A stretch of 64,000 nucleotides of DNA from Siphonodentalium dalli (Eukaryota; Mollusca; Scaphopoda; Gadilida; Siphonodentaliidae): NCBI GenBank assembly GCA_032622095.1, contig CP136064.1, forward strand, positions 171,626,310 to 171,690,309, in the 5' to 3' direction. The translations under genes were made by a program, and so were the position numbers. Shown in pieces: positions 38,060-50,369 of this stretch. Within the stretch, counting starts at the first letter, position 1. Every line of letters starts with the position of its first letter. Below the pieces are notes generated by a model. That model saw nothing but the letters and a program-made list of their open reading frames with translations. It was not told the DNA's origin and did no database searches.

Positions 38060-38423
38060 ACATAATTAATCACCAATTGTAGCGTCTGTGTCTCAGAAGG
38101 TGCCCATAGAGTAATAGAAAATAGCTGAAATCATAGAAAGATTTCCCCTGTATCGCTCCCAGAATACAACAAAATGCAAAACTCAAATTAAGATATAGAG
38201 TTATTCCTCTTCCATTGAAAACAATACACTTTGCACTACAATCAATGTGAACATAACCACAGAAAACGCGTCGGTATCTCAACAAAAACAACATAGTCAC
38301 AGTTTATTACACAGGATAAGTTGATAATACAATGTTTTGAAGCTTCCTCTTTCAAATGGTATATACTATGGCATATATTTTATATAATGTGATATGGGGT
38401 TAAACAATTAAATGGGCCTTTAA
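38060..38423. mobile_element. TTAA MITE, copy d, next to an exon
   Basis: The left end is truncated. The right end CAATTAAATGGGCCT and TTAA (38420-38423) are recognisable. It ends 30 bases from the 3' splice-donor side of the EAR 1 exon. Confidence 0.8.
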
Positions 38424-38452
38424 TGGCGTTGCCCGTATGTTTCTTTCCTCAC

Positions 38453-38703
38453 CTGGTTACCTATTCTGAAGAAATGGAAGCACTGAGCGCTGCTGGTTCT
38501 CAGGGATTGGTAGAGCCGGAACTTTTTATCTTCCCACCGGTAGATGCCAGATCTCTCCTGTCTTGAAGAATGGTTCCTACCCGTGTTGGAGAAAGCCGCA
38601 AACAGACCAAACTTGGGAATTCTGAACAGCTCTATGTCTATTGTTGGCCCATGCGTTTTGATATCTTGATATTCAACCAGATATTCGAACATTTTTGGTT
38701 CCT
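38453..38703 (-). CDS. TSPEAR: TSPEAR exon: EAR 1 and start of EAR 2
   Basis: The acceptor CACATTTACAG precedes 38703 and the donor CAG|GTGAGG follows 38453. The 251 bases finish a split Glu codon and give residues 259-341. EPKMFEYLVEYQDIKT links the Cys-rich part to the propeller. IDIELFRIPKFGLFAAFSNT and RSGIYRWEDKKFRLYQSL form EAR 1. TSSAQCFHFFRIGNQ starts EAR 2. EAR 1 has FAAFSN where FLAVAN is usual. Confidence 0.94.
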
Positions 38704-38866
38704 CTGTAAATGTGTAATATTAGCTGAGTCAAATAGACATGACTTGATATTTATGCACGACATATTTTTAACTATATGGGCCCAGACCCAGCTATAGCAA
38801 AGTAGCCAGATAGGTATATACACATGGAATACCAAATCCACATTTAGTAATATTTGCACTGAAGCG

Positions 38867-39182
38867 CTTAAATGGGGACTGTAAACTAAATCCGGCCATT
38901 TATGGGACCATTTCTTTTTAAACTCAAAAGAAAATATACAACAAATTAATGAAGTTGAGGCATGGATTAGTGCAAAATACACTCATGTGCTCTATGAACG
39001 ATGCAAATAACGTGGCAATTATAATGACAATGAGTTTATGGCTCGAGTCATAAACTCATTTGCATTAAAATTACCATGCATGTCATGGCTCAAATTCATT
39101 AAGTTTTTGCATATATTCTGTTGAGTAAAATATGAGTTCTTCCCATAAATTGTCGGATTTAGTGTACGGTACCCCTGTAAGC
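38867..39182. mobile_element. MITE with GGATTTAGTGTAC ends
   Basis: The ends show inverted similarity: CTGTAAACTAAATCCGGCCA left, TGTCGGATTTAGTGTACGG right. A small palindrome GAGTTTATGGCTCGAGTCAT lies at about 39031. A partial relative lies near 2120-2230. Confidence 0.6.
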
Positions 39183-39324
39183 GCAATAATATTCATATCT
39201 TACACCCATTCATGCATAGATAACAAGTTAGCTCTGCGTGTGGATCCATTTTGTTTGTAAGACGAAACTATTGCATGATGTGCTATTCCTTGGGTGTCTT
39301 CTTTTTTTTTTTATAAATATATAT

Positions 39325-39612
39325 GTTATGTGTGTATGTATATGTATACATATGTATGTGTATGCATGTTGGTATAATAGTAGGTATATATGTGTGTGAG
39401 AATGTGTATGTATGTATATGAAGGTATGTAAGTATGTATGTGGGTATAATAGTGGGTATGTATGTGTGTGTATGTTTGTGAGAGTGTGTATGTATGTATA
39501 TGAAGGTATGCGTGTAAGTAGGTAAGGGTGTGTATGTGTGTGCATGTATATGTGTGCATGTATATGTGTGTAATGTGTGGATATATGTATGTATGTGTGT
39601 ATGTATGTGTAT
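39325..39612. repeat. TGTA/TATG compound microsatellite
   Basis: About 290 bp of TATG, TGTG and TATA repeats with two ~100-bp similar halves (GTGAGA-TGTGTATGTATGTATA). The His/Thr-rich minus frames are artefacts. Confidence 0.95.
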
Positions 39613-40282
39613 ATAGAGGATCTCAAATGAGTTACTGTTTTGTTCGGGATTTGTCAACCGAGCTCACTAGATAAATACAGAGTTTACAACCCCCACCCTC
39701 CAATCCCACACCATCATTCATGGTTCCATATAATCACTCACTTATACACAAAGCATTTAGTTCATGATCCATCATAAGCTCACATTTGTTTTAAGAGCTT
39801 CAGCTTTACTTTCAAATTCATTCAATCAGTCATATGCGAATGTTAAAGTATCCATACATGGGACAGAACAATACATTTACCTTTATTACTATTGTTCCAT
39901 AGTTACGCATTGTGTTATAAATTAAAATGTAGTATATGGTTTTTACTTCAGATCCAAATTAGTACATAGTTACAACATAGTATGCATTTATCAGTTATTT
40001 GTGAAACACATATTTGTGAAGATTCTTTAATCATAATATATATTAAACTGGCAGTATATACACATATCTAAAACAAAAGATAATAACTCATAATTTTTAC
40101 TTCAAGAATTAAATGTACTGGAGTTGAGATATCAGATCTATGAAAGTCAAATAACTATTATAACATTACTTGATTCAGAATTATACTTGAAAATCTAAGT
40201 TATATTGGTTTATCTGTAATGATAATACATTTAACGTTATTCATTTCAAGGCATCTCCCCACCGATATAATTTGGATGAAAT

Positions 40283-43254
40283 ATGATCACAATTGGTTAT
40301 TGGAATGTTCATGGCTTAGGCAAGAAACTATCTGATAATAGTTTCATTTCAGAAACCATGTATAATGGGTCACCTGATAATATTGATGGTTTCTGTACAC
40401 CATTTTCCTCTACAGCCAAAAGAACAAAGGAGCGAGGAAGAAATTCAGGTGGCATGTTAGTGTATTGTAAACCATCTTTAAGGAAACATATCACACAAGT
40501 AAAACTAACAGACAATTCCATGTGGTTAAAACTTGAAAATGATTCTGATAAGCCTATTTTTATCGGTTTTATGTATATGCAACCGATCATCAATAGAACT
40601 ACACCCGAAGGTGTTTTTGAAGGCATCCGTGATGAAATATTATCTTTTCAAAATCAAGGCGAAATTCTTCTTTGTGGTGATTTTAATGCTAGAACAGCTG
40701 GTTTACATGATTTCATCAAAAATGATTCTATAAAGCACGTTTCAAATGAACAACTAATTACTGACTATTATGTACCAGATCATGAAATTGAACGATACAA
40801 CATGGATGAAAAGAATAATATACATGGTGAACTCTTGACTAACATATGTAAGAATATGCAGCTAAGAATATTGAATGGTAGATTTATTGGGGACTCTTTG
40901 GGATATAATACCTTTTTCAGCATGAATGGGCAAAGTACTGTTGACTACATGATTGCATCTGTCAATTTATTTTACAGAGTTTTACATTTCAAAGTTCATC
41001 TACCAAATTAATATTCTGATCACACGCCAATATCAGTTATTTTGAAAACACCTAATAAAGATGTCATCAACTCAAACTTAACAAATTTCAACTTACCTGG
41101 AAAATATATTTGGGATTGTGAATCCACAAATAACTTCAAGAGGGCTTGTGCTACCTCAGATAACATTGAACAAATTCTCAACCTTAATAATATGATTGAA
41201 GATAAAAATCAAAGAAATATAAACCTACTTGTTTATGAACATGGAGACATTTTAAAAACTACTGCAGATGCTTCTATTCATTTTATTCAATTTAATAATC
41301 AGAAGAAAAAGAAAAAACTATGAATGTTTCAGTCCAAGAAGAGAGGTAAGATCGCTTGGGAAAAAATTACAAAAGGAACCACAGAATTATGCATTAAGAC
41401 AATCATTTTGCTCCACACGTAGACAATATAACAGATTAAGAAAGAAACTGAGAAAAAAACTCACTGAGTCTCTAACTGAAGATATGAACAACATAAATTC
41501 GAACAACTCCAAACAATTTTGGAAAGTATTTAATAATTTACACAAAACAAAAACTGTAGCAAAATCGCCAATTACAGACAAACAATGGATAGAACACTAC
41601 ATCAAATTACTAACTACCCATGATGATCAATCAATGACATCTGAACAAATATCTACTGAAAAAATATATATCTGATACAATTCAAGTCGATAAAGATACA
41701 CCAATAGAAAATCAATTTCTAAATAAACCCTTCACATGTTCTGAAATTAAGAAAGGAATAAAAAACCTTAAATCAGGCAAGAGAGAAGGACCCGATCTTA
41801 TATTAAATGAATTCATAAAAAGCAGTTCAGACATTCTGTCACTAACTATAACTAAACTATTTAATAAAATACTTGATTGCGGAACTTTTCCAGAAGAATG
41901 GAACCTGTCTTTACTCACATCTATCCAAAAATCTGGTGACCCAACTGACTGTAATAATTATAGGGGAATAAGTATAACCAGCTGTTTGGGTAAATTGTTC
42001 ACAAATATTCTACAAAAGAGACTCAGTGAATACTTGGAAACTGAAGATAAGTTATCTATGAACCAAATAGGATTCCGCCAAGGAAGTAGAACAAGTGACC
42101 ACATATTTGTTCTGAAAACAATTTTAAATAAATACATTTTATGTGATCAAAAGCAATTATATGCTGCATTTGTTGACTTGAGGAAAGCCTTTGATAGTGT
42201 ATCAAGACCTTTATTATTCAAAAAATTCTAAGCGAAAGGTATAAACGGGAAATTTTATAACATAATAACAAGCATGTACTCTAACACTATGTATGCTGGT
42301 AAATTGGACAATGGTTACAGTGAACCATTTAAAGCAAATATTGGTGTGAAGCAAGGTGATAGTCTTAGTCCAATATTATTTAATTTATATGTTGATGATA
42401 TCACAGAATATATGCACTCCCATCTGTCTGCACCAATATTATTACATGAAACTAAATTTAGCCATTTACTGTATGGAGATGATTTGGTCCTCATTTCTGA
42501 GACTCAAGATGGTCTGCAAAACTGCCTTGATAGTCTATACTCAGAACTCAATACAATACCAACATGCTTAAAAATGTTTCACTCAGCATTCAAATTTCAG
42601 AGGAGGTTGATGGAGGTCAGTAAATCTGGGGACTCATCTTATAGACATAAATTATTAATCTCTGCATTCAATGAAGATAACCTAATTCAGAAAATCAGGC
42701 CAAAAATGTCATGGGCTAATTCGTTGACTCAAATAAAGAAATTTGTGGGCCAAAAATTCACAATTATGAATGGATCGGAATTAAAAAACTTAATAACAGT
42801 TACATATAACTTAAAAGTTGAAAATGATTATAAAAGAATGATGAATCTCAATGAAGGTAAACTAAGGTTTTACAGCAAAATTTATGAAATCACCAAACTC
42901 CAAGACTATCTCACATATAACATTCCAAAGGCAAATAGAAGAAAATTGACTAAATTGAGGATTAGTGCTCATGGCCTACATATTGAAACAGGAAGATATA
43001 CTAGACCAAAAAAAGACGTTTCGGACAGATTGTGCAACTTTTGTCCCAAACAAGTTGAAGACGAAAAACACTTTTTATACTATTGCACTATGTATAAAGA
43101 CTTGAGAAGAAAATATGACATATTTCAACTGGGGGAAAATATTAACAACCCCAAGATGCTGCTGAATCCAAAAACCTTCTCTGCAACAAAGCAAATATGT
43201 AATTTCATCAAAGAAGCCCTAGATAAACGTAAATCAAACATACCCTCGAATTAA
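40283..43254 (+). pseudogene. Non-LTR retrotransposon (LINE) ORF2 relic
   Basis: An apurinic-type endonuclease starts TIGYWNVHGL at 40286, with GGMLVY, ILLCGDFNARTA, STVDYMIAS and, after an in-frame stop at 41009-41011, YSDHTPIS. Frameshifts lie near 41300 and 41665. The reverse transcriptase follows: NYRGISITSCLGKLF, FVDLRKAFDSV (motif A), GVKQGDSLSPILFNLYVDDI (motif B) and LLYGDDLVLIS (motif C, YGDD instead of the usual YADD). Another stop is at 42229-42231. The thumb region after 42540 is shortened. The C-terminus keeps a C-x2-C-x8-H-x4-C knuckle (CNFCPKQVEDEKHFLYYC). It is clearly inactive. Jockey or CR1 affinity is a guess. Confidence 0.93.
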
Positions 43255-44024
43255 TCTATTATTATATATTAACGACTAGAGCTATAGCTCATATTACGAA
43301 ATATTAACAAGAGGTTGGTATAGGGTGAGTTAACCAACACATTAAAACTATATATATATTAATGTAGTCTATAGGCAGTAATAATATATTAATGATTATA
43401 TGTGAGACGATATTTATTTATGTATTATATTATATGTTATTTTATTTTATTCTTGGATTACGCTAGAATATGGACATATCCAATACAGAATTTGAATAGT
43501 ACTCAGAAGGGGTTACCAATTATACATGAGTCAATAATTGCGATGAAGCTTCAGTGCAATTGTTAATAAATATGAATTTGGCCTCCACATAGGTTTACCT
43601 GTATTATGATCTATACTATCATAGCAGTCTGCTGTACGCGAGAAAGACAAACTAAGGCTACACACAAGAGGCTATAATCACCCCCCCCCCCCCCCGGAAT
43701 CCAGCTTTTAAAATGATGTGGAAGTCAAACCAGAATTTAAGGATAATGAGGAATGCGCGGCACTATTTTTAAAAGAAAACAAACATTGTATACAGACTCG
43801 GAAGGCGTAAAATTAGTATAGAGCTATACAAAATAACACTGAATCATAAAAAAAAATGTTGAATACGCGATCCATCGAAAAAAAAATGCTATTCGTCGCG
43901 GCATCAAGAGAAATAACACTCGCGTGACATTCTAAATCTTATGTAAGCCAACTTGAATAAAGTGTTTTTTTGTGAACGTGACACGTAGAAAACTGTACTT
44001 GTGAGAAATAAGACGATTACAAAC

Positions 44025-44162
44025 CTTTCTTTGTTACGGTGGGTTTCCAGACACCGTTGATGCATACTTTCAAAGTCTGGGAGTTAACGTCATACACCAC
44101 GTGACCGATGTCTTCCCATGTGCAAATGGAATCGACGTCACTTTGCATTGGCCACTCATATC
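44025..44162 (-). CDS. TSPEAR: TSPEAR exon: Cys/Trp linker motif
   Basis: The acceptor is CTTCTGTTGAAG above 44162 and the donor AAAG|GTTTGT follows 44025. The 138 bases complete a Gly codon, give residues 213-257 and leave one base of a Glu codon. The motif CTWEDIGHVVYDVNSQTLKV followed by CINGVWK is the Cys...Tyr-Asp...Cys-x-Asn-Gly-x-Trp block found between the TSPN and EAR domains of TSPEAR. The two cysteines probably pair. Confidence 0.93.
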
Positions 44163-44261
44163 CTTCAACAGAAGTTATGATCATGAGTAAGTGTTTTATA
44201 TAGACTGGACATATATGTCCTGACAGGAGGGAGTGAATTATATAGTTGATACAATTATTGC

Positions 44262-44405
44262 ATTGTTTCGAGGAATTGCATTGACACGAGGAATTGTCAG
44301 CCCTTGGAAGTCAATATTCTCCTCGGCCTACGGCCTCGGTGAATATTTACTTCCTCGGGTTGACAATTAATTCCTCGTGTCAACCAAGAAACATTGCGAT
44401 GACTG
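44262..44405. mobile_element. Palindromic MITE (GACACGAGGAATTGTCA)
   Basis: Two ~65-bp arms (44262-44326 and 44336-44405) meet at CCTCGGCCTACGGCCTCGG. TTGACACGAGGAATTGTCA left pairs with TGACAATTAATTCCTCGTG right. It lies in the short 0.74-kb intron 44163-44906. Confidence 0.85.
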
Positions 44406-44906
44406 TTTTACTATATCAATTAAACGCGCATTGATTGGACAAGACCTTGTTCCGTTGAACGTCGATGGGGAAACCCTGATCTATTTTCAGATATGATAAT
44501 AAGTTATGTTAACCCCTGAAGTATCTGACGTTACTCAGAACTGTTATTAATCTGTTTTTTTCATTAATTAGGTGAACATTGTTGGGTATCTCGATGTTTT
44601 CGTTACGTTCTAACATAGGAATTGGGGGAAGAATCTTATGACCATATAATAAATGCAGATGTAGACGACGTGACTTTTATTTTGATAAATATCACGATGT
44701 AGACGGTTTCGGTGATTACACCAGTTATTGTGTTCAAGTTTCCAAGCATATATAATATCACTGGTTGTTGGTGTTTCCCTTTTCTATTTGTGATATATAT
44801 GTGTGTTTACATACGCGCAATTTTGAAAAAAAAACATTTCATGATAAATAACAGTTTTACTACCAGATATAATTTATTTTGATTACATATGTACATAGCT
44901 GGATAC

Positions 44907-45012
44907 CTGAATCTCCTGGTATTCTGTTGAACATCGTTGGCAGAATGTCAGATGTGCACGCTCTGTGAGATGCATCACCACCCGGTATGAATATCATGTC
45001 CTTCAGCATACC
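44907..45012 (-). CDS. TSPEAR: TSPEAR exon: end of TSPN/LamG domain
   Basis: The acceptor GGATTTTTCAG precedes 45012 and the donor TCAG|GTATCC follows 44907. The 106 bases start in phase 0 and leave one base of a Gly codon. They give residues 177-211, with GMLKDMIFIPGGDASHRACT. This matches the strand that closes TSPN-type laminin G domains (L-x-P-G-x-D-A-x-x-x-x-C). Confidence 0.92.
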
Positions 45013-45242
45013 CTGAAAAATCCGCAGAATAGGAATGGAGGTTTGCACACATATTCATTAGTGTGATGAGCTTACGGTTGCTAGGAGAAAAGGCGTTTGC
45101 AGAAATAGATTAATTAGTCTGACAGAGCCCGCCTATATGGTATAACACACACCAGAACATACAATCTTTCGTCTTTAATTGTGAAAAATATATCAAATGA
45201 AAAATAGTATTGTATCATGGATGAATTTCCAACATCATTGCA

Positions 45243-45911
45243 CTAGCTGATGTGCCCGACTTCGTCCGGGCTATTTATGGATTTCTTTGTGATCGCCTCC
45301 GTCTGGGCAGAATATACAGTTCGAGATGTCCAGAAACATGCCTATATTAGTTTATATGAGCGAGGTCAAGGACATGGTCGCACGTGAAATTGGACCCGCC
45401 CATAATGTTCCCGGGATCAAAGTAGGCCTACATACAAAATCTGAGTCGGATCGGTCGAGCATTTCTCGAGTCTATAACACACATACACACGGGCTAGTTA
45501 GGGAATTCTTTGCCAGAAACATGCCTATATGAGCCGATATGAGCGAGGTCAATGTCAAGGTCAATGACACGGTCGCTCGTGAAATTGGACCCGCCCATAT
45601 TGTTCCCGGGATCAAAGTAGGCCTACATACCAAATTTGAGTCGGATCGGTCGAGTTCCAGAAACGTGCCTATATCAGCGTATATGAGCGAGGTCGAGGTC
45701 AAGGCCAAGGAGACGGTCGCACGTGAAATTGGACCCGCCCATATTGTTCCTCGGATCAAAGTAAGCCTACATTCCTCATTTGAGTCGGATCGGTCGAGCA
45801 GTTTTCGAGTCTATAACACACACACATATACATACATACATACATACATACATACATACATAATACATACATACATAATACATACAGACAGAAGTTCCAA
45901 AATATATAATA
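45243..45911 (-). mobile_element. Helitron-like element M1
   Basis: Read on the minus strand, the 3' end is a hairpin GCCCGGACGAAGTCGGGC (45254-45271), seven bases, then CTAG (45243-45246), followed by T. This is the Helitron rule of CTRR before T. The 5' end at 45911 reads TATTATATATTTTGG and directly abuts the CTAG of M2. It seems to lack the initial TC. Inside are three similar blocks (GAAATTGGACCCGCCCAT at 45385, 45581 and 45725) and a CATA microsatellite. No Rep/helicase is encoded. Confidence 0.8.
45820..45890. repeat. CATA microsatellite
   Basis: About 14 CATA or AATACATA repeats near the 5' end of M1. Confidence 0.95.
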
Positions 45912-46927
45912 CTAGCAGGTTAGCCCGCCACTGGCGGCATTCGTCCCATGGCTTTGTTTCAGAAACATGACATTTTTGTAATTATTTTGTTTTTATTTAT
46001 TTTTGTTTTTTATTTTTGAATATGAATTTAATGTTTTTTAAATCTCATATATTTTGTTTCTGAATTGTTTTTTTATTGTTAATTTTTTTTAATTTTAAAT
46101 TGTTTTAATTAAATTGTAAATTGTTTTATTTAATTTTTTTGTTTCTGGCGGAAAAATTTACCCGTAGAAATCCCCCCCCCCCCTTCCTAGGAACGACAGA
46201 CAACGCATTCTTTGTTTCGCGAAATCTCTCTACGATAACATTGCATTGAATTTAAAACAAACGCTTCCCGTCGGGAAATCTGTCTTCGGGTCGTTGTTGT
46301 TGGCATCACGGCTCCCCGAAAACTCTCACATTGCCGAAAACGTGTATTTAGTAATATCGTTGTTGTTGATATTTACGGCTTGGGGGCTATTTTCTTATTT
46401 AGCAAGTTTGAGCTCAATCGGTTAGAGTCTATAAAGGACACACTCATATATATGACACTTCCCGTAGGTAGCAAGTTTGAGCTCAATCGGCATTCCCTGG
46501 AATTTCCCGTAGATTGGCAGATTCCAGTAGCTTTATAACGGTATATCTGGGGAGAAATCTGATGCTATATTCGTGATTATCTGGGATGATTTCGGTATAT
46601 ACCGAAGGTATATACTGTAAAAACAGAGCGCGCCATCCGTGCTCGCAGGGAATAAATTTCGAGCGATAACGTTTGCGTTCCCGTTAACTCTGCAGATGCG
46701 AATAACGTTGAATGGGAAACAGACGCTCTTTATAGAGATGCGTCAAAAACAAACGCTCATTAAATAATCACTTGATTAACCCCCGCCGTGCCTTTGCGGT
46801 GATTTGAGATTGGGGAACGGGTGCTCTGAGCTTCTCTAAACCGCGACTACGGCGGTGTCGGTGGGATTTTACACTTACATACGAAATTTGATCTCAATCT
46901 GTACACGCGTTCTGGATTCTATGAAGT

Positions 46928-46958
<31 letters not shown>

Positions 46959-46980
46959 CGAAGTCTCAAAATATATAGTA
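45912..46980 (-). mobile_element. Helitron-like element M2
   Basis: The 3' hairpin CCGCC-ACT-GGCGG at 45925-45937 sits nine bases from the CTAG terminus (45912-45915). The 5' end reads TACTATATATTTTGAG at 46980 and touches the CTAG of M3. The element differs from M3 and M4 in its first part, which includes an AT-rich 46000-46140 stretch. It shares the rest, including GCAAGTTTGAGCTCAATCGG twice. Confidence 0.8.
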
Positions 46981-48143
46981 CTAGCAGGTTAGCCCGCCAC
47001 TGGCGGCATTCGTCCCATGGCTTTGGTCGATCCATTAATTTTAGTTTTTCAATGTAACCCCGTACAGGACCGGGCTACTCAAAAACCAAATTTCAAGTCG
47101 ATAGCTCCACCCGTTTCCGAGATCTGGTCTGCGCATGCGCGTATCTGGCGTCGCACGGGCTCGGCGACCCGATAAAATTCGTATCCGGGGCAAGATACAT
47201 TCACATACCAAATTTCAAGTCGATAGCTCCACCCGTTTCCGATATCTCGTCTGCGCATGCGCTGCACGGGCGTCGCACGGGCTCGCCAATACGACAGCGA
47301 CGACCACCTGGTCAAACTACAATCACGTACCAAGTTTCGTCCCGATCGGTCGAGGTGTTGGTATCTGATGCAAAAGACGAAATTGTGAGTGTTGGTCAAT
47401 AGTCCCCGCCGTGAACCTCATCGTCGCAAAGAGCGGACAGTCAATTAACCCCGTTGTGAACCTCAATCACCAACGCGACGTAAACATGTGTTGCGTTCTA
47501 AAAATAGGAAAGCACTTTCTCTCTGCATAATTCTGCAGATGCTAATAACGTTGCTCCCCGTAGGTAGCAATATCGTTGTTGTTGATATTTACGGCTTGGG
47601 GGCTATTTTCTTATTTAGCAAGTTTGAGCTCAATCGGTTAGAGTCTATAAAGGACACACTCATATATATGACACTTCCCGTAGGTAGCAAGTTTGAGCTC
47701 AATCGGCATTCCCTGGAATTTCCCGTAGATTGGCAGATTCCAGTAGCCTTATAACGGTATATCTGGGGAGAAATCTGATACTATATTCGTGATTATCTGG
47801 TATGACTTCGTTATATACCGAAGGTATATACTGTAAAAACAGAGCGCGCCATCCGTGCTCGCAGGGAATAAATTTCGAGCGATAACGTTTGCGTTCCCGT
47901 ATAACTCTGCAGATGCGAATAACGTTGAATGGGAAAAAGACGCTCTTTATAGAGATGCGTCAAAAACAAACGCTCATTAAATAATCACTTGATTAACCCC
48001 CGCCGTGCCTTTGCGGTGATTTGAGATTGGAGAACGGGTGCTCTGAGCTTCTCTAAACCGCGACCACGTTCGTGTCGGTGGGATTTGACACTTACATAGG
48101 AAGTTTGAGCTCAATCTTTACACGCGTTTTGGATTCTATGAAG

Positions 48144-48191
<48 letters not shown>

Positions 48192-48217
48192 CGAAGTCTC
48201 AAAATATATAGTATAGA
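46981..48217 (-). mobile_element. Helitron-like element M3
   Basis: CTAG is at 46981-46984, the hairpin CCGCC-ACT-GGCGG at 46994-47006, and the 5' end TCTATACTATATATTTTG is at 48217 with A before it on the minus strand. It is nearly identical to M4, offset by 1252 bases. The internal frames at 47079-47399, 47135-47368 and 47488-47754 recur in M4 but look like repeat sequence, not protein. Confidence 0.88.
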
Positions 48218-48232
48218 TAGATATATATATTA

Positions 48233-49399
48233 CTAGCAGGTTAGCCCGCCACTGGCGGCATTCGTCCCATGGCTTTGGTCGATCCATTAATTTTAGTTTT
48301 TCAATGTAACCCCGTACAGGACCGGGCTACTCAAAAACCAAATTTCAAGTCGATAGCTCCACCCGTTTCCGAGATCTGGTCTGCGCATGCGCGTATCTGG
48401 CGTCGCACGGGCTCGGCGACCCGATAAAATTCGTATCCGGGGCAAGATACATTCACATACCAAATTTCAAGTCGATAGCTCCACCCGTTTCCGATATCTC
48501 GTCTGCGCATGCGCTGCACGGGCGTCGCACGGGCTCGCCAATACGACAGCGACGACCACCTGGTCAAACTACACTCACGTACCAAGTTTCGTCCCGATCG
48601 GTCGAGGTGTTGGTATCTGATGCAAAAGACGAAATTGTGAGTGTTGGTCAATAGTCCCCGCCGTGAACCTCATCGTCGCAAAGAGCGGACAGTCAATTAA
48701 CCCCGTTGTGAACCTCAATCACCAACGCGACGTAAACATGTGTTGCGTTCTAAAAATAGGAAAGCACTTTCTCTCTGCATAATTCTGCAGATGCTAATAA
48801 CGTTGCTCCCCGTAGGTAGCAATATCGTTGTTGTTGATATTTACGGCTTGGGGGCTATTTTCTTATTTAGCAAGTTTGAGCTCAATCGGTTAGAGTCTAT
48901 AAAGGACACACTCATATATATGACACTTCCCGTAGGTAGCAAGTTTGAGCTCAATCGGCATTCCCTGGAATTTCCCGTAGATTGGCAGATTCCAGTAGCC
49001 TTATAACGGTATATCTGGGGAGAAATCTGATACTATATTCGTGATTATCTGGTATGACTTCGGTATATACCGGAGGTATATACTGTAAAAACAGAGCGCG
49101 CCATCCGTGCTCGCAGGGAATAAATTTCGAGCGATAACGTTTGCGTTCCCGTATAACTCTGCAGATGCGAATAACGTTGAATGGGAAAAAGACGCTCTTT
49201 ATAGAGATGCGTCAAAAACAAACGCTCATTAAATAATCACTTGATTAACCCCCGCCGTGCCTATGCGGTGATTTGAGATTGGAGAACGGGTGCTCTGAGC
49301 TTCTCTAAACCGCGACCACGTTCGTGTCGGTGGGATTTGACACTTACATAGGAAGTTTGAGCTCAATCTTTACACGCGTTTTGGATTCTATGAAGTACC

Positions 49400-49431
<32 letters not shown>

Positions 49432-49457
49432 CGAAGTCTCAAAATATATAGTATAGA
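48233..49457 (-). mobile_element. Helitron-like element M4
   Basis: CTAG is at 48233-48236, followed on the minus strand by T. The hairpin is at 48246-48258. The 5' end TCTATACTATATATTTTG is at 49457 with flanking A at 49458. A 15-bp AT spacer separates it from M3. It contains a CA microsatellite near the 5' end and two GACTTGAAATTTGGT-type modules. It has the cleanest boundaries of the minus-strand array. Confidence 0.88.
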
Positions 49458-50369
49458 TGATTTGACAACACATTTTGTTGTTGAAAATAAGCACTTTAAC
49501 ACTGAAAGTATGCCGGGTATAAACATTAGGGTGAACAAAAATGTTACGTGCTGCAAGCGATCGGCTCAGTCGCTGATTGGTAGAAAATATCTGCTAATAA
49601 TTATTTGATTGACAGCTGTGGTAAGATCCATGTTTGTGTACATTGTGTGCAAAAACCGAGAAAAATGGATCTGGCAATTACCAAAGTTTTCCATAATATT
49701 GAGCATAACTATAGTTATAGTTGATTCAATGTGGGTTTAGTTTGTTGGCTCTTATCGTATATTTTCTGCCACCAAGCCATGTCAACATGTTGCCATATAG
49801 TTGTATTTGTTGGGAAAGACCTGCAACAAATCACATTTTGTTGATTTCAGATGTACGCCAAGATGCAATCAGAACCCTGACATATTCCGCACATCGCATT
49901 TGTTCTGTGTATGTCTATGATGTGCCATCATTTAAGCCAAATCAATAACCACTGGCACGTGGAATGAACCATATCTGTCAATAACAATAGAGAAGTTTTA
50001 TCTAGATTCTACTCAATTCACATCACTGTGCCAAAGGTGACAACAAAGTTCATGTTTACGTGTACTAGACTCAATCCATATTTCACCCAACTATCATTGG
50101 TGTATTAACATAAATAATTTCCACGGTACTAATTATTTCGGGGACACTGGACACCGCAGCCCTTATCCGTACGTAACCGTCCGCAGCTTACGTGTACATT
50201 AGATGCTACCACAAGTGTGTCGGTTGAGGTATAGTCGTTGGAACCACCTACTCTGGTTTTAAAGTTCTTTTGGATTATTTGGGCTTTTTACCTCCATTTA
50301 AGAAGAGCATACATAGTGTTACACGTATTTCATAGGTACCAAGATCCGATAACACAGACTACACAATAA
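49458..50369. other. Spacer between facing Helitron arrays
   Basis: This sequence separates the 5' ends of the two arrays. It contains the 61-bp block at 50192-50252 that is repeated near 53.0 kb. No gene is seen. Confidence 0.7.
50192..50252 (-). pseudogene. Exon-like block, copy 2
   Basis: On the minus strand this 61-bp block lies between AG and GTAAGC. It is similar to 53008-53071, with further similarity beyond both borders. Read in the frame that is open at 53.0 kb, it has a stop and a 3-base length change. It may be a decayed exon copy or simply duplicated intron. Confidence 0.3.

Larger units (their letters stand above)
28391..38452 (-). other. TSPEAR: TSPEAR intron (10.1 kb)
   Basis: No exon was recognised within it. 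It holds two copies of a GGTACTCAATCC element, a CAG-ended MITE, a disrupted TTAA MITE, the 4.3-kb inverted-arm element and a TIR family copy near 37 kb. About 29280-30710 and 33240-35990 hold nothing I recognise. Confidence 0.85.
38704..44024 (-). other. TSPEAR: TSPEAR intron (5.3 kb) with a sense-opposed LINE
   Basis: It contains a MITE at 38.9 kb, a TATG microsatellite and the LINE relic on the opposite strand. 39680-40270 and 43260-44020 show only AT-rich sequence and a C16 tract near 43681. Confidence 0.9.

Noticed and set aside
39228-39657. His/Thr/Tyr-rich minus frames
   Set aside because: They read the TATG microsatellite.
47079-49006. Repeated frames of 77-106 codons in M3 and M4
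   Set aside because: They recur because the elements are duplicates. Their sequence is the GACTTGAAATTTGGT module, not protein-like.
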